From positions 1 through 64,000 of the forward strand of contig JAFAQY010000080.1 in NCBI GenBank assembly GCA_019261985.1: 64,000 bases of DNA, written 5' to 3'. Source of the DNA: Bryobacterales bacterium. Lineage in GTDB: Bacteria; Acidobacteriota; Terriglobia; Bryobacterales; Bryobacteraceae. The number at the start of each line of letters is the position of its first letter. The stretch's first letter is position 1. The position numbers and the translations under genes were made by a program. The notes under the pieces are model-generated. The model saw only the letters and a program-made list of their open reading frames with translations, had not been told where the DNA came from and did no database searches. Below are positions 29,579 to 39,620 of this stretch, piece by piece.

Positions 29579-31948
29579 GGGCGGCAACACCTGGTTAATC
29601 GGCCCGTAAAACAGCTTGCGCGCGCCAAGCCGCGCGATGCACCACAACGCCGTTTCCACGAATTCGTTCTTTTTGATTCGCCCCATCAATTCATCGCCGA
29701 GCTGCGTTCGGGTCTGCACCGGGAGCAACTCCAAGCTTGCGGCCGTGCGCCACATTTCCCGCAGCAGGCTCGGGTTCACGCGCGGACGTTTGGCGGCGCG
29801 CGGCAGCAGCGTTGGAGACAGCCGCTGGAATATATCGGTTTGCTGGTTTTTGTTCAAGCCGCCCGCGACGCGGCCCCAGAAGATCCACCACTCGATTTCG
29901 TTCTGAACATGGTTGGGGAATTGAAGTGCTGCAGCATAGATCCTGCGGGCCTGTTCGACGCGGAAATCGTCGCCGGGATAACCGAAGCCCGGGCGCAGAC
30001 AGAATCCGCACAGACTCAGCCAGCGGGCCTCATGCGGCGCGCTGCGCTTGCGGTGTTCCGAAAGCTCCAGCATTCGGTCCGCGAGTTTGCGAATCGCCGT
30101 TAATGGCCAGGAATTGCGGCCCAAACCGAGCGTTTGTTCAAGCCTGCCGGGAAGCTGCTCCGGCTCAATCGCGCCTTCGACGAAAGTCGCAGGTAGCAAC
30201 GCTTCGGCCACGATCAGGGCTTCTTCGCTAATTACTGCCGCCGGGCGGGCCCGCGCCGTTTCGACAGCAGCGCTTTTGCGCAGTTGGAACTGAAGCCGCC
30301 AGCGATGCTCGCTGATTTTCGAATCTGCCCAGATTTCAAGCGTCCCCACTTCGGTCAGTTTGGCGCCGAGCTTCACCGGAACCATGCGCTCGCCGGCCTT
30401 GCCAAAGCGCAAGACCGCATGCAGAGGCGCGTGCAAATGCAGGTCGGCATCGTGGTGAGGAAACTCGACGACCTCGCCGGGCGCGTCCTCGGTGCGCGTG
30501 CGCGAACTATAGAGACGAAACGAAACCGGCTTATTCGCAACCAACTGCAAATTTCCCGGATCTATTTCAATGATCGAACCTTCCTCTGCGCCGCGCGGCA
30601 CCAGGCACAGTGTCTTCAGCGCATCGTGATCGCCGCCGAGGCCGATAAAGTATGCCCGCGGCAATCCGCCGCGCACCAGCAACCCCGCGCCAGTGGCGCG
30701 GACGTAGGAATAATACGCCGCGCCCACGGCGACGGCCAGATCCAGATCGCGGTTTTCAAAAATCACGGGACGGCGCCCGTACCAGTGCTCCATCACATCG
30801 GCGACGCGCTGCCGCAGAATTTCCGGGATGAAAAACCCGCCGTTGAAAAGAATGGCGTCGGGCTTGGCATCGCCGGCGCTTTTGAGGAACGCCGCCAGGT
30901 GACGCGTTATTGCCGGATCCGACACATACGGAAGTCCGATCTCGCGGAACGGGCTTTTCTCGTCTTCGTTCGGCAGGTCATTCAGCTCGCATACGGGTAG
31001 GAACCCGTCCAGCGCCAGCTCCAAGACTTCCTCTCTCAAGATTTCGGTCTTCAGCGTTCCGCCCACCAGCGCGGCTCCCGCGCCCAAAACCGTAATCTCG
31101 ATGCTCTTCAGGTCGGGCTCGGAAAGCAGTCGCTCTTTAGCGGCCGCGCACTGCCGGCGCAATCCGCTGCGCTGGCGGACGGAAAGCGTCTTGCCGAGCT
31201 TCTCTTCAACTAACCACGCCAAAGTGAGGTCGAGATTGTCTCCGCCGAGCAGCAGATGCTTGCCGACAGCGGTGCGAGTGAAATCGACGCGGTCGCCTTC
31301 GCGGCTTACGCGAATCAAGGTGAAGTCGCTGGTGCCCCCGCCGACGTCGCAGACCAGCACGATCTGTCCGTCGAACAGGCTCTTCTGTGAGCGGGCAAGA
31401 TCGTTCGCAATCCAGGAATAAAACGCCGCCGCCGGCTCCTCAAGCAGGGTCAGCTTTTCGATGCCTGCGTCTCGCGCGGCGCTTACGGTAAGCTCGCGCG
31501 CTTCTTCGTCGAAGCTGGCGGGCACCGTGAGAACGACATTCGCTTCGTTGATGGCCGAGTGATGCCGCTGTTTCCATGCCTCCGCGAGACAGCCGACGAT
31601 TTTCGTCGACACTTCGACGGGCGAGAGCACGCGCCCGCCTTCCTGCGCGTCCCAAGGCAAAATCTTCGCCGTGCGATCCACCTCCGGATTCGAAAGCCAG
31701 CTCTTGGCCGAGTGAACGCTCTTGGTGGGGACGATCGCGCCCTGCTCGCGCGCGAAGGCGCCTATGTATTCGCGGTCGCCGAGATAAAGAAATGAGGGCA
31801 GCGTGCGGCGGGCCTCGACGCGGCCCTGCGCGACGTACTGCGGGACGTCGACAACCTGAATGGAGGGCGTATCGGCTTCCGCGGCCTGCTGCGGATCGAT
31901 GAAAGCGAGCGCGGAATTGGTGGTGCCTAAATCAATGCCGAGGTTCAT
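29345..31948 (-). CDS. Hsp70 (DnaK-like) family protein with long C-terminal extension
   Basis: MNLGIDLGTTNSALAFIDP; VLVCDVGGGTSDFTLI; LEEPAAAFYSW. Confidence 0.92.
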   Translation of the reverse strand: MNLGIDLGTTNSALAFIDPQQAAEADTPSIQVVDVPQYVAQGRVEARRTLPSFLYLGDREYIGAFAREQGAIVPTKSVHSAKSWLSNPEVDRTAKILPWDAQEGGRVLSPVEVSTKIVGCLAEAWKQRHHSAINEANVVLTVPASFDEEARELTVSAARDAGIEKLTLLEEPAAAFYSWIANDLARSQKSLFDGQIVLVCDVGGGTSDFTLIRVSREGDRVDFTRTAVGKHLLLGGDNLDLTLAWLVEEKLGKTLSVRQRSGLRRQCAAAKERLLSEPDLKSIEITVLGAGAALVGGTLKTEILREEVLELALDGFLPVCELNDLPNEDEKSPFREIGLPYVSDPAITRHLAAFLKSAGDAKPDAILFNGGFFIPEILRQRVADVMEHWYGRRPVIFENRDLDLAVAVGAAYYSYVRATGAGLLVRGGLPRAYFIGLGGDHDALKTLCLVPRGAEEGSIIEIDPGNLQLVANKPVSFRLYSSRTRTEDAPGEVVEFPHHDADLHLHAPLHAVLRFGKAGERMVPVKLGAKLTEVGTLEIWADSKISEHRWRLQFQLRKSAAVETARARPAAVISEEALIVAEALLPATFVEGAIEPEQLPGRLEQTLGLGRNSWPLTAIRKLADRMLELSEHRKRSAPHEARWLSLCGFCLRPGFGYPGDDFRVEQARRIYAAALQFPNHVQNEIEWWIFWGRVAGGLNKNQQTDIFQRLSPTLLPRAAKRPRVNPSLLREMWRTAASLELLPVQTRTQLGDELMGRIKKNEFVETALWCIARLGARKLFYGPINQVLPPSTAARWIEALIKIPKAEDTIAALARRTGDSTRDLSPGALELIRRAFPDLDLEAAQRDDLAAMGRIFGEELPSGLVFE

Positions 31949-32460
31949 TCAACTTCGAGCTCGGCGGGAGCCAGCAGTGCGCCGGGCGCCGCTTGAGGCA
32001 GGTCGACTTTGGCCGCCTTCCATCCGCGATGGCGCAGCACGCCGCCGGGCGCTTTGCCGGTGGCGGGCACGTTCCCGAGGAACTTGACTTGCGAGGTATC
32101 CAGCCCATCGGCTTTGGTGAACGTGCCTTCCACGCTGTCGATGACGGGTTCGAGCTGCAGGTAACGCCCGAGCGACTCGCGTGCCTGCGCCTGAACATCG
32201 CGAACCGCGGCGCCGACCTGATCGTCCGGATAGCCGCTGATATCTTCCATTAAGAAATCGATGAGGCGCGCGTCCCGCTGCAGCACGGCGAGCATTTGGA
32301 CGGCTCCGTCCGCGGGTCCGGCGACCGGTTTGGGCGGCGCGGTGGGGACCTTCACGGCGACGGGCCTCGAATACCCGAAGGCCTGCGCGATATCGGGGGC
32401 CAGCGAGTTGGTGAATAGGATGGAAAAGAAACTTCGAAATGCAAACAGAAGTCTGTTCAA
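31945..32460 (-). CDS. DUF2760 family protein
   Basis: MLAVLQRDARLIDFLMEDISGYPDDQVGAAVRDVQAQARESLGRYLQLEPVIDSVEGT; overlaps the Hsp70 start. Confidence 0.85.
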   Translation of the reverse strand: MNRLLFAFRSFFSILFTNSLAPDIAQAFGYSRPVAVKVPTAPPKPVAGPADGAVQMLAVLQRDARLIDFLMEDISGYPDDQVGAAVRDVQAQARESLGRYLQLEPVIDSVEGTFTKADGLDTSQVKFLGNVPATGKAPGGVLRHRGWKAAKVDLPQAAPGALLAPAELEVE

Positions 32461-32604
32461 GATTGTGCCTCGATGGAACGGCGGCTATGTGCGCGGCAAT
32501 GGCCGCTAGAGGAATCCGAGCTTTTCAATCTGCTCGAAGCTCCCCAGACCGGATTGTATCAAGAGTGACGTGGTACGGGGTCCGGTGTGCGCCGGATTAA
32601 GCCA

Positions 32605-33741
32605 CTACCGTGAGATTTGGTAATTTACATCGATCCGCGTGATCACATAGCATGGCTTACCATTCAGTAGTGTAGGCTGATATTCCCATTGGCGGACAGC
32701 TTCCAGGCTGGCGGCAACCAGTTCGGCTGGGCCGGCATCGGGGCGCAGAGATAGAATTTTTCCATCGACGCCGATTACCGCCGTTAGCTGCACAATCCCC
32801 TCTATGCCCCGGTAACGAGCGATCGTGGGATAGACTGGCGCTGCCTTACGAACCAACTTGGCCGACTGAATATTGCCGCCAACGCGTATCGTAAGCGGCG
32901 GACGCTGACCTCGCGCCGGGAGCGCAGTTGGCAAGGTGACCAGTGTGATGTCGTCCGGAGCCAACATCGTGGCTCTTGTGAGTAAGTCATTTCCAAGCGG
33001 AGTGTAGTCCCAATCGAGTTTGCCGTCGGCCCACAAAATCGCGCCTTGCCGCAAAAGCGTCGTGGCTGCTGCTACTACGACGTCCTTGTTCGATGTTGCT
33101 TCCAGTTCCTTCCGTGCTTTCTCCGCGAAGGGCCGAGCGCGGAACTCAGGAGCCGACCCGGACGGATCGTTATTGCGATATGACTCGCCTGTGATTCCCA
33201 ATATTGCGGAAGCGTATAAACGGCCTAGCCCGGCTGTGTCGTTTGCTTGGGTCAACATCTGCTCCGCCTGTTCGGGGGAACAAAACTGGATTGCATCCAC
33301 GGCGTTGCGCCGAATCTCCGGAGAACCGGGATTCTTCTGTACCTGCTCTGACCACGCTTGCCTCAGTTGCTCGTAGCCGGATGCATCGGCCAGATCGTCG
33401 CCTTGGCAGTTAACGCGGTAAACACCGGCAGCGATCTGAAATAATCCGAGTCCATCCTTTGGGTCGTTTTCGATAACCCAGAGGATATGAATTAAGCGTG
33501 CTGCTTTCAACGTGGAAAGGTCGTCGTAGGTAGCCGGACGGCCGGCGTAGTACGACAGCAGTTGAATGCGCGTTTCCTCGTCTTTCTGGTTTTTCTTAAG
33601 GCGGTCCTCAAGCTTGGCGGCGTCATTCGCCGAGAGCCTGCTTCCCGTGTTTAACAGGTCAAACGTGGTCTTGGGGTCGCGTGGCCCTGCTGCGAGGAGT
33701 GCAGCCGAGGCGATGATGAAGAGAACTCGTCTGAGCATCAT
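32605..33741 (-). CDS. Protein with C-terminal TonB-like domain (energy transducer TonB family)
   Basis: KLVRKAAPVYPTIARYRGIEGIVQLTAVIGVDGKILSLRP..VRQWEYQPTLLNGKP. Confidence 0.8.
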   Translation of the reverse strand: MMLRRVLFIIASAALLAAGPRDPKTTFDLLNTGSRLSANDAAKLEDRLKKNQKDEETRIQLLSYYAGRPATYDDLSTLKAARLIHILWVIENDPKDGLGLFQIAAGVYRVNCQGDDLADASGYEQLRQAWSEQVQKNPGSPEIRRNAVDAIQFCSPEQAEQMLTQANDTAGLGRLYASAILGITGESYRNNDPSGSAPEFRARPFAEKARKELEATSNKDVVVAAATTLLRQGAILWADGKLDWDYTPLGNDLLTRATMLAPDDITLVTLPTALPARGQRPPLTIRVGGNIQSAKLVRKAAPVYPTIARYRGIEGIVQLTAVIGVDGKILSLRPDAGPAELVAASLEAVRQWEYQPTLLNGKPCYVITRIDVNYQISR

Positions 33742-33844
33742 AAGGGACTGCGTTGTAGTATCTCAAAATGATGTGTCGCTGATTGCCGGTCAGCCGAGGT
33801 CCGTCGCTCTGCGGACCTTAAAGGCTCGAACGGGGGACTCTTGC

Positions 33845-33921
33845 TGGCGCGCCCGGAGAGACTCGAACTCCCGACCTACTGGTTCGAAGCCAGTCGCTCT
33901 ATCCGGCTGAGCTACGGGCGC
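33845..33921 (-). tRNA. tRNA-Arg (anticodon TCG), CCA encoded
   Basis: Reverse strand GCGCCCGTAGCTCAGCCGGATAGAGCGACTGGCTTCGAACCAGTAGGTCGGGAGTTCGAGTCTCTCCGGGCGCGCCA; 7-bp acceptor stem, ACTGG-CTTCGAA-CCAGT anticodon arm, GTTCGAGTC T-loop. Confidence 0.95.
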
Positions 33922-33947
33922 GTTGAACCTCATCGTATCATGCGGTC

Positions 33948-34514
33948 ATGGCGATGATCGAGACGGAGATCAAGCTGCGGGTGGACGGCGCTGAGGCCAT
34001 GAAACGCCGGTTGGAAGAACAGGGCTTCCGGATAACGATCCCGAGGGTACTCCAGGTCGATCAGGTGTTCGATCTTCCGGACCAGCCGTTGCTTCGATCG
34101 GGAAAGTTGCTGCGGGTCCGTTCAACGAACGGCAAGGCGATTCTGACATATAAAGGTCCGGCGCTCGGGGGCAGGCACAAAAGCCGCGAAGAATTGGAAG
34201 CCGCCACGCGCGATGTTGGAGCCCTCAATGCCATCCTGAACCGGTTGGGTTACGCTCCAGCGTTCCGGTACGAGAAATACAGAACGACGTTCCAGGACGG
34301 AAGCGGAACCCTGCACGCGGTGGCGGCTCTGGATGAAACTCCGATTGGAGTGTTTTTGGAACTGGAGGGGCCGGAGGACTGGATCGATCGCACGGCGGAA
34401 GACTTGGGGTTCGGGCCCGGCGACTACATCACGGCCAGTTATGGCTCGCTATATCGTGAACATCTAAAGCTTCACGGCGGTCCCGCCGATATGATCTTTA
34501 GCAACCCATCCTGA
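33948..34514 (+). CDS. CYTH-domain / class IV adenylate cyclase-like protein
   Basis: MIETEIKLRVDG, LRVRSTNGKAILTYKGP, FLELEGPEDWIDRTAEDLGF. Confidence 0.88.
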   Translation: MAMIETEIKLRVDGAEAMKRRLEEQGFRITIPRVLQVDQVFDLPDQPLLRSGKLLRVRSTNGKAILTYKGPALGGRHKSREELEAATRDVGALNAILNRLGYAPAFRYEKYRTTFQDGSGTLHAVAALDETPIGVFLELEGPEDWIDRTAEDLGFGPGDYITASYGSLYREHLKLHGGPADMIFSNPS

Positions 34515-34640
34515 CCATGAAGACGGCCGGAAAAAAGACGCTCGGGGAAACAATCTTAGTACGCCGGATCCATTGCCCTGGCGCCAATGGGACTGGTACT
34601 CTGCCAATGGCGGAAGGAATGGGACAAGGACACAATACCA

Positions 34641-35096
34641 ATGCTTGAACTGGCGGTGACAATTGGCATGACGGTGGGATCGTTCCTGCTGTTCGGTTAC
34701 TGGTTCCGGTATACCTGCGTGCTAATCCTGAGCACGAAGACGGTTCGGGATTATGCGAGGGCGGTGGCGGCGGCAAACCGCCTCGGCTTTCTTGAAATAC
34801 AGGAGCGGCTGCGCGGTTGCGCGAGCGCCAATCTGGATCAGATCCATGCGGCTCTGGACCGCGATTATGGAGTGATTGTTTCGCTAATGAGCGCGCTTTC
34901 ACGCGAGGGGGACGGGCAAGCCTCGCTTGAAACCGGCATGTTGCAACTGAATTATCGCTGTATGGCAGCGTGGTCTCGTTTCAGCCGGCGCTTCTCAATG
35001 CAGTCGTCCTGCCGGGCGCTGGAGGAAATGTCCCAGATAGTAGCCTACCTAGCGAATCTCATGGGAGAGCAGGCGGCTTCTCCCGCCGCGGCGTAG
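34641..35096 (+). CDS. Hypothetical protein with N-terminal TM segment
   Basis: ORF; MLELAVTIGMTVGSFLLFGYWFRYTCVLIL hydrophobic N-terminus. Confidence 0.6.
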   Translation: MLELAVTIGMTVGSFLLFGYWFRYTCVLILSTKTVRDYARAVAAANRLGFLEIQERLRGCASANLDQIHAALDRDYGVIVSLMSALSREGDGQASLETGMLQLNYRCMAAWSRFSRRFSMQSSCRALEEMSQIVAYLANLMGEQAASPAAA

Positions 35097-35164
35097 GTCA
35101 CCGGATCAGGACACATAAACGAAGTGGCACGTTGATTGCTCATAACCGGACTTAACAATAACAA

Positions 35165-35758
35165 ATGGCTCGGCCGCGAATCCTGCTGGGGGATTCCCAC
35201 GATTTGATTCTGGAGGGGTTAATCCGGCTTTTGGAGCCGGAATACCATATCATTGGCGCAGTTCGGGACGGAAGAACGTTAGCGGCCACCGCAGTTTCCC
35301 AACAGCCCGATCTAATTGCTGCCGATCCTAAGTTGCTGTTTCTCAATGAAAAGGATTTTGAAGTTTTGCGGGAGATTCGGACAGGCGTACCGCAGACTAA
35401 GCTGCTCTGTCTGAGCGCCGCGCATTTGAGCGAACAGCCTGAACCGGCGGATGCGGCCATACTACATGTTTCCAAATCGGCAGCCAAAGAGGTTATTTTG
35501 GCGGCTGTGGCGAAAACTCTGGGAACTAGTCAGCCCAGTACGTTAGGCCATGCCGGGCAGAAAAAGGTGCGAAGCCTTACCGTGCGCCAGCGATCCATTC
35601 TTCAAATGATCGCCAACGGAAAATCCAGCAAGGAAATGGCCCACGCTCTAAATATCTCTGTTAAAACAATAGAGTTCCACAGAGCGAACCTGCGTTGCCA
35701 GTTAGGCGTGCGGACAACCGCCGAGCTGACGAAAAAGGCCCTCCAACAAGGGCTGTAG
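35165..35758 (+). CDS. Response regulator with LuxR-type HTH
   Basis: Receiver-like N-terminus; LTVRQRSILQMIANGKSSKEMAHALNISVKTIEFHRANLRCQLGVRTTAELTKKAL. Confidence 0.9.
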   Translation: MARPRILLGDSHDLILEGLIRLLEPEYHIIGAVRDGRTLAATAVSQQPDLIAADPKLLFLNEKDFEVLREIRTGVPQTKLLCLSAAHLSEQPEPADAAILHVSKSAAKEVILAAVAKTLGTSQPSTLGHAGQKKVRSLTVRQRSILQMIANGKSSKEMAHALNISVKTIEFHRANLRCQLGVRTTAELTKKALQQGL

Positions 35759-35938
35759 ACTACGTAAGCAACTGTCCCCCTAGTATTTTCCCTAGCTGTT
35801 TTCCTCAGGTTAATTCTGATACAACTTAGGAGGTTCCTATTATCGTCCGTGTCGAGTCTGTCCGCGCTTGCGAAACGACTTGACATAAATGCAAGGTCGG
35901 ATGGTGGGAGCGATTAATTCAGGAGGCATGCGGAGGGC

Positions 35939-36853
35939 ATGAAAAAAATCGTTGTTGCTTTGTTTGCAGTAGCTTTTCTATTAGCGTTGCCGGCAGCTAA
36001 GGCCAACGTCGTAATCACAGATTCCACCACCTCTTTCGCGGTCGGCATCGGGCCGGATGGAGAGTTGTATGACAGCAGCACGGGTGTCGGCGTTCGCCGA
36101 TTGTCCGACGGGTATGATCCGCTTCAGCCGGGAAGCCCGCGGGACTCGTGGGGCGTAAGCACCAGCAGCGGCTCAGCGTTTGCCGATTACGTTGATTTCG
36201 GAACCAGCGGCATTAGCGGCACGGTGGTCACCAGCACCGCCAATACGGCCAGCTATCTCACAACCACGACCGTGGGTGTCACAGTGGGCCAGAACTATTC
36301 GTTTGTAGCGCCGAATGTTCTCGAGATTGCAACGACCATAACCAACACCGGCGCGGCAAGCGATGTTATGTTCCAGCGTGATATCGATTGGGATGTTTTC
36401 CCAACCGAATTCAACGAAAACACCTTCGCTGGCGCGATCCCCGGCTCGCCGGTGATCGACAGCACCTATTATGGTTTTGATAACCCCGATCCGACCGTAC
36501 CCTACGGCGCATCCTGCGCCGGCGGTTGCAACAACCAGGGTGATCTCGGCGGCGGCATCAAACTCGACCTCGGAATCCTTGGAACCGGTCAGTCCGCTTC
36601 GTTTAACTTCTTCTATGCCATTAACCAGTCGGGCGAGAATGTGAACAGCTTGGACGCCCAACTTTCTGGGTTTGGAGCCAGCTATATCGTCTCTACTCAG
36701 AGCAGCGAGAACGGGGATTACCCGAATCTCGGCTCCAACTCCGCGGCGATCGGCTACGGCCCGTCTATGCCCGAGCCTTCTTCCGTGGCGTTGTTCGTGA
36801 CCGCGCTGGCCGGCTTCGGCGGCTACGCGTGGCGGCGGCGCAAGAGCGCGTAA
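35939..36853 (+). CDS. PEP-CTERM sorting-domain protein
   Basis: Signal peptide; C-terminal MPEPSSVALFVTALAGFGGYAWRRRKSA. Confidence 0.93.
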   Translation: MKKIVVALFAVAFLLALPAAKANVVITDSTTSFAVGIGPDGELYDSSTGVGVRRLSDGYDPLQPGSPRDSWGVSTSSGSAFADYVDFGTSGISGTVVTSTANTASYLTTTTVGVTVGQNYSFVAPNVLEIATTITNTGAASDVMFQRDIDWDVFPTEFNENTFAGAIPGSPVIDSTYYGFDNPDPTVPYGASCAGGCNNQGDLGGGIKLDLGILGTGQSASFNFFYAINQSGENVNSLDAQLSGFGASYIVSTQSSENGDYPNLGSNSAAIGYGPSMPEPSSVALFVTALAGFGGYAWRRRKSA

Positions 36854-36874
36854 GTATCAATCAAGCTGTTCGAG

Positions 36875-36915
36875 AATCGGCCGGAGCGATCGCGCTTCCG
36901 GCCGATTTTCTTTTT
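36875..36915 (+). terminator. Rho-independent terminator
   Basis: AATCGGCCGGA-GCGATCGCGCT-TCCGGCCGATT followed by TTCTTTTT. Confidence 0.85.
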
Positions 36916-36987
36916 GGGCAAGGGTTAGTTACCCGCGAATTTTTTGGTCCGCGACATGCTTTAGAACGCCACATCGAGGCAAATTAA

Positions 36988-39240
36988 ATGAACCCAACGT
37001 TTCGGTACGGCGTACTGTGCCTGCTCATTCTGTGGTGCTCCGCCTGTAGTAAATCCCCGCAACAAAAAGAAGCCGATTTTATAAAACGAGGCCAAGCTCA
37101 ACTCGCGAAAAAGGACTATAGCCGGGCACTTCTTGAGTTCCGGAATGCCGGCAATGTTATGCCCGGCGACGCCGAGCCTTACTACCAGACTGGGCTGGTG
37201 TACTTAGAAACACGGAGTCTGCCGGAAGCCGTAGCCGCCTTTCGCAAAGCGACGGAAGCCGATCCAAAACACACTGGCGCGCAGATAAAATTGGCCGAAC
37301 TAATGACCATGAGCCGGGACAAAGAAGCCGTCAATCAGGCGGCGGATAAACTTAACGAACTTCTCAAGAACGCGCCTGACGATCCCGAAATCGCCGACTA
37401 TTTGGCGGTCGCCGAACTCCGCACCGGCAGCCCCCAGGACGCCGCCAACAGACTCCAGGACATTTTGAAAAAGAACCCCGGCCACCTTCAAACGGCTTTC
37501 GGACTGGCGCAACTCAAGCTCCGGCAGAAGGACTTAAAGGGAGCCGAGGAAGTGCTTACAAGCGCGCTCGATTCCAACCCCAATTCCATAGAGGCGAACC
37601 TTGCGCTCGCGCAGTTCTATGTCGTAACCCAAAAACTGGATATAGCGAAAGTCAGGGTCAACCGGGCGATTCAGTTGAGTCCGCAAAACATTAATGCGCT
37701 GGCGATGCTCGCCGCGATCCAGATCGCGGAGAAACGGCTCGACGACGCGGACCGCACTTTCAAACAGATCGCCGCGTTGCCGGATCCGAAGTACCGGTCC
37801 ATGCACGCAATTTTTTTGGCCCAGACTGGAAAGAGAGAGGAGGCTCTCGCGGAATTCGAAAAGCTCGCAAAGGCGGTTCCCGATGACGCCAAAGTGCGTG
37901 ACAGGCTCGTGCGCCTGTATGTCGCGTTGAACAAGACGACCGAGGCGCAAAATCTGCTGAACACCGCGGTGAAGAAGAATTCCAAGGACATCGACGCGCT
38001 GTTCCAGCGCAGCTTAGTGGAATTGAGGATCGGAAAAACCGCGGACGCGGAAGCCAGCCTGAAGGCGATTCTTGCGATCTCGCCGAACCTGCCGCGCGTA
38101 CACTTTGCGCTGGCCGGGCTGTACCGCTCTCTAAACCGTTCCGTCGATGAGCGCTCGGAGCTGATCGAGTCTTTACACCTGGAGCCGAATTTCGTACAGG
38201 CGCGAGTCGAGTTGGCTCACAATTATTTGGCCTCCAACGATGCCAAATCCGCGTTGGAGCTTCTGAATCAGACGCCCGCGGCTCAGCGGAATGTGCTGCC
38301 CGTGGTTGTGGAACGTAACTGGGCTTTGCTTGGAACCGGAAATACGAAAGAGCTGAAAGAGGTTCTGGCCCGGGCGCCTAAAACCAATCCCCCGCCGGAT
38401 TTGTCCTTACAGGACGCGCTGGTGAGGCTTAAGGACAAAGATTACATCGGAGCGCGCATTGCCGCGCAGGACGTCCTTCGTGTGAGGCCCACGGATGCCA
38501 GGGCCGCGCTGGTTCTGGCGGATAGTTACGGAGCACAAGGAGACGCGCCGAAGGGCTTGCAGCGGCTTCAAGAAATTGCCTCCGCGAATCCTAAATCGGC
38601 CGCGTTGCAACAATTGCTAGGCGATTGGTATGCGAATGCCGGTAAATTAGCGGAGGCGCGCAAGGCGTTTGAGAGCGCAAAATTGGATAGCGCCGGCTTT
38701 GTTCAAGCCGACCTTGCGCTTGCCAGGTTAGACCGGCGCGAGAAACGAATCGACGAAGCGCGTCAGCGATTGACCGCGCTGGTGAGCGCCGATCCCAAGA
38801 ACATCTCGGCTCTCATCATGCTCGCCGATCTCGAAGAAGAGGCAGGAAACCGGGCACAAGCGCTGATACGGTATAAAGCGGCCGTCGCGCTGGACCCGAA
38901 GAATATTTCAGCCCTGAACAACATCGCGTATGAAACCGCCGTTGAAAACCCCGACGAAGCTCTGAAGATGGCCTCTCAAGCCGCGGAACTCGCGCCTGAC
39001 GATGCCCGCATACAGGATACACTCGCCTGGGTGTTCTATAAGAAGGGGCTATATTTGCAAGCTGAGAAATATCTCAAAGTCGCGTTGCAAAAGACGCCTC
39101 CGAAGGAGCCGAATGCCCAGTATCAATATCACCTGGGTAAGACCTACCTGAAATCCGGCGAAACGGCTGAGGGGCAGAAGCTGCTGGCTTCGGCTCTGAA
39201 GCAAAACCCGGATTTGGCCCGGACGGAAGCGAACTGGTAA
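36988..39240 (+). CDS. TPR-repeat lipoprotein (PEP-CTERM-system PrsT-like, tentative)
   Basis: Lipobox LLILWCSAC; many TPR units; lies downstream of a PEP-CTERM gene. Confidence 0.75.
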   Translation: MNPTFRYGVLCLLILWCSACSKSPQQKEADFIKRGQAQLAKKDYSRALLEFRNAGNVMPGDAEPYYQTGLVYLETRSLPEAVAAFRKATEADPKHTGAQIKLAELMTMSRDKEAVNQAADKLNELLKNAPDDPEIADYLAVAELRTGSPQDAANRLQDILKKNPGHLQTAFGLAQLKLRQKDLKGAEEVLTSALDSNPNSIEANLALAQFYVVTQKLDIAKVRVNRAIQLSPQNINALAMLAAIQIAEKRLDDADRTFKQIAALPDPKYRSMHAIFLAQTGKREEALAEFEKLAKAVPDDAKVRDRLVRLYVALNKTTEAQNLLNTAVKKNSKDIDALFQRSLVELRIGKTADAEASLKAILAISPNLPRVHFALAGLYRSLNRSVDERSELIESLHLEPNFVQARVELAHNYLASNDAKSALELLNQTPAAQRNVLPVVVERNWALLGTGNTKELKEVLARAPKTNPPPDLSLQDALVRLKDKDYIGARIAAQDVLRVRPTDARAALVLADSYGAQGDAPKGLQRLQEIASANPKSAALQQLLGDWYANAGKLAEARKAFESAKLDSAGFVQADLALARLDRREKRIDEARQRLTALVSADPKNISALIMLADLEEEAGNRAQALIRYKAAVALDPKNISALNNIAYETAVENPDEALKMASQAAELAPDDARIQDTLAWVFYKKGLYLQAEKYLKVALQKTPPKEPNAQYQYHLGKTYLKSGETAEGQKLLASALKQNPDLARTEANW

Positions 39241-39620
39241 CAAAAGCTGCAGAAATGCGTTAATAATGCCCGGCGGCCACCCTTAACCGGCCAGAGAGCG
39301 GGTGAAACCCACGCGTCTTATGAGCCGTTGTCGGGAACGACCGGGGCTCTACGGCGGAAGCGGTAGGTTGTGCGCTGCTTCCCTTGCAAACCGGCTTTTG
39401 CTGAAGCAGGGGATGCCGAGGCACGCACAGATCCGGAGTGGGACCGGTTCATGGTGCCGGTTTCGACCGTCATGGATCCCATGATTGGAAACCGCGCGGG
39501 AAGTCGGTTGTGGGGCTCTGGACGGAACAACGGTAGTGGTTTTCCGCACCATTCTATAGCCTAAAGTCGGTATACCGGACGGCAGCCTCGGGTTTCTAAG
39601 CTGGGATTGGAGGCACCAAT

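Noticed and set aside
30284-31000. Forward 238-aa ORF antisense to the Hsp70-like gene
   Set aside because: Arg/Pro/Ala-biased shadow ORF; the minus-strand Hsp70 reading is unambiguous.
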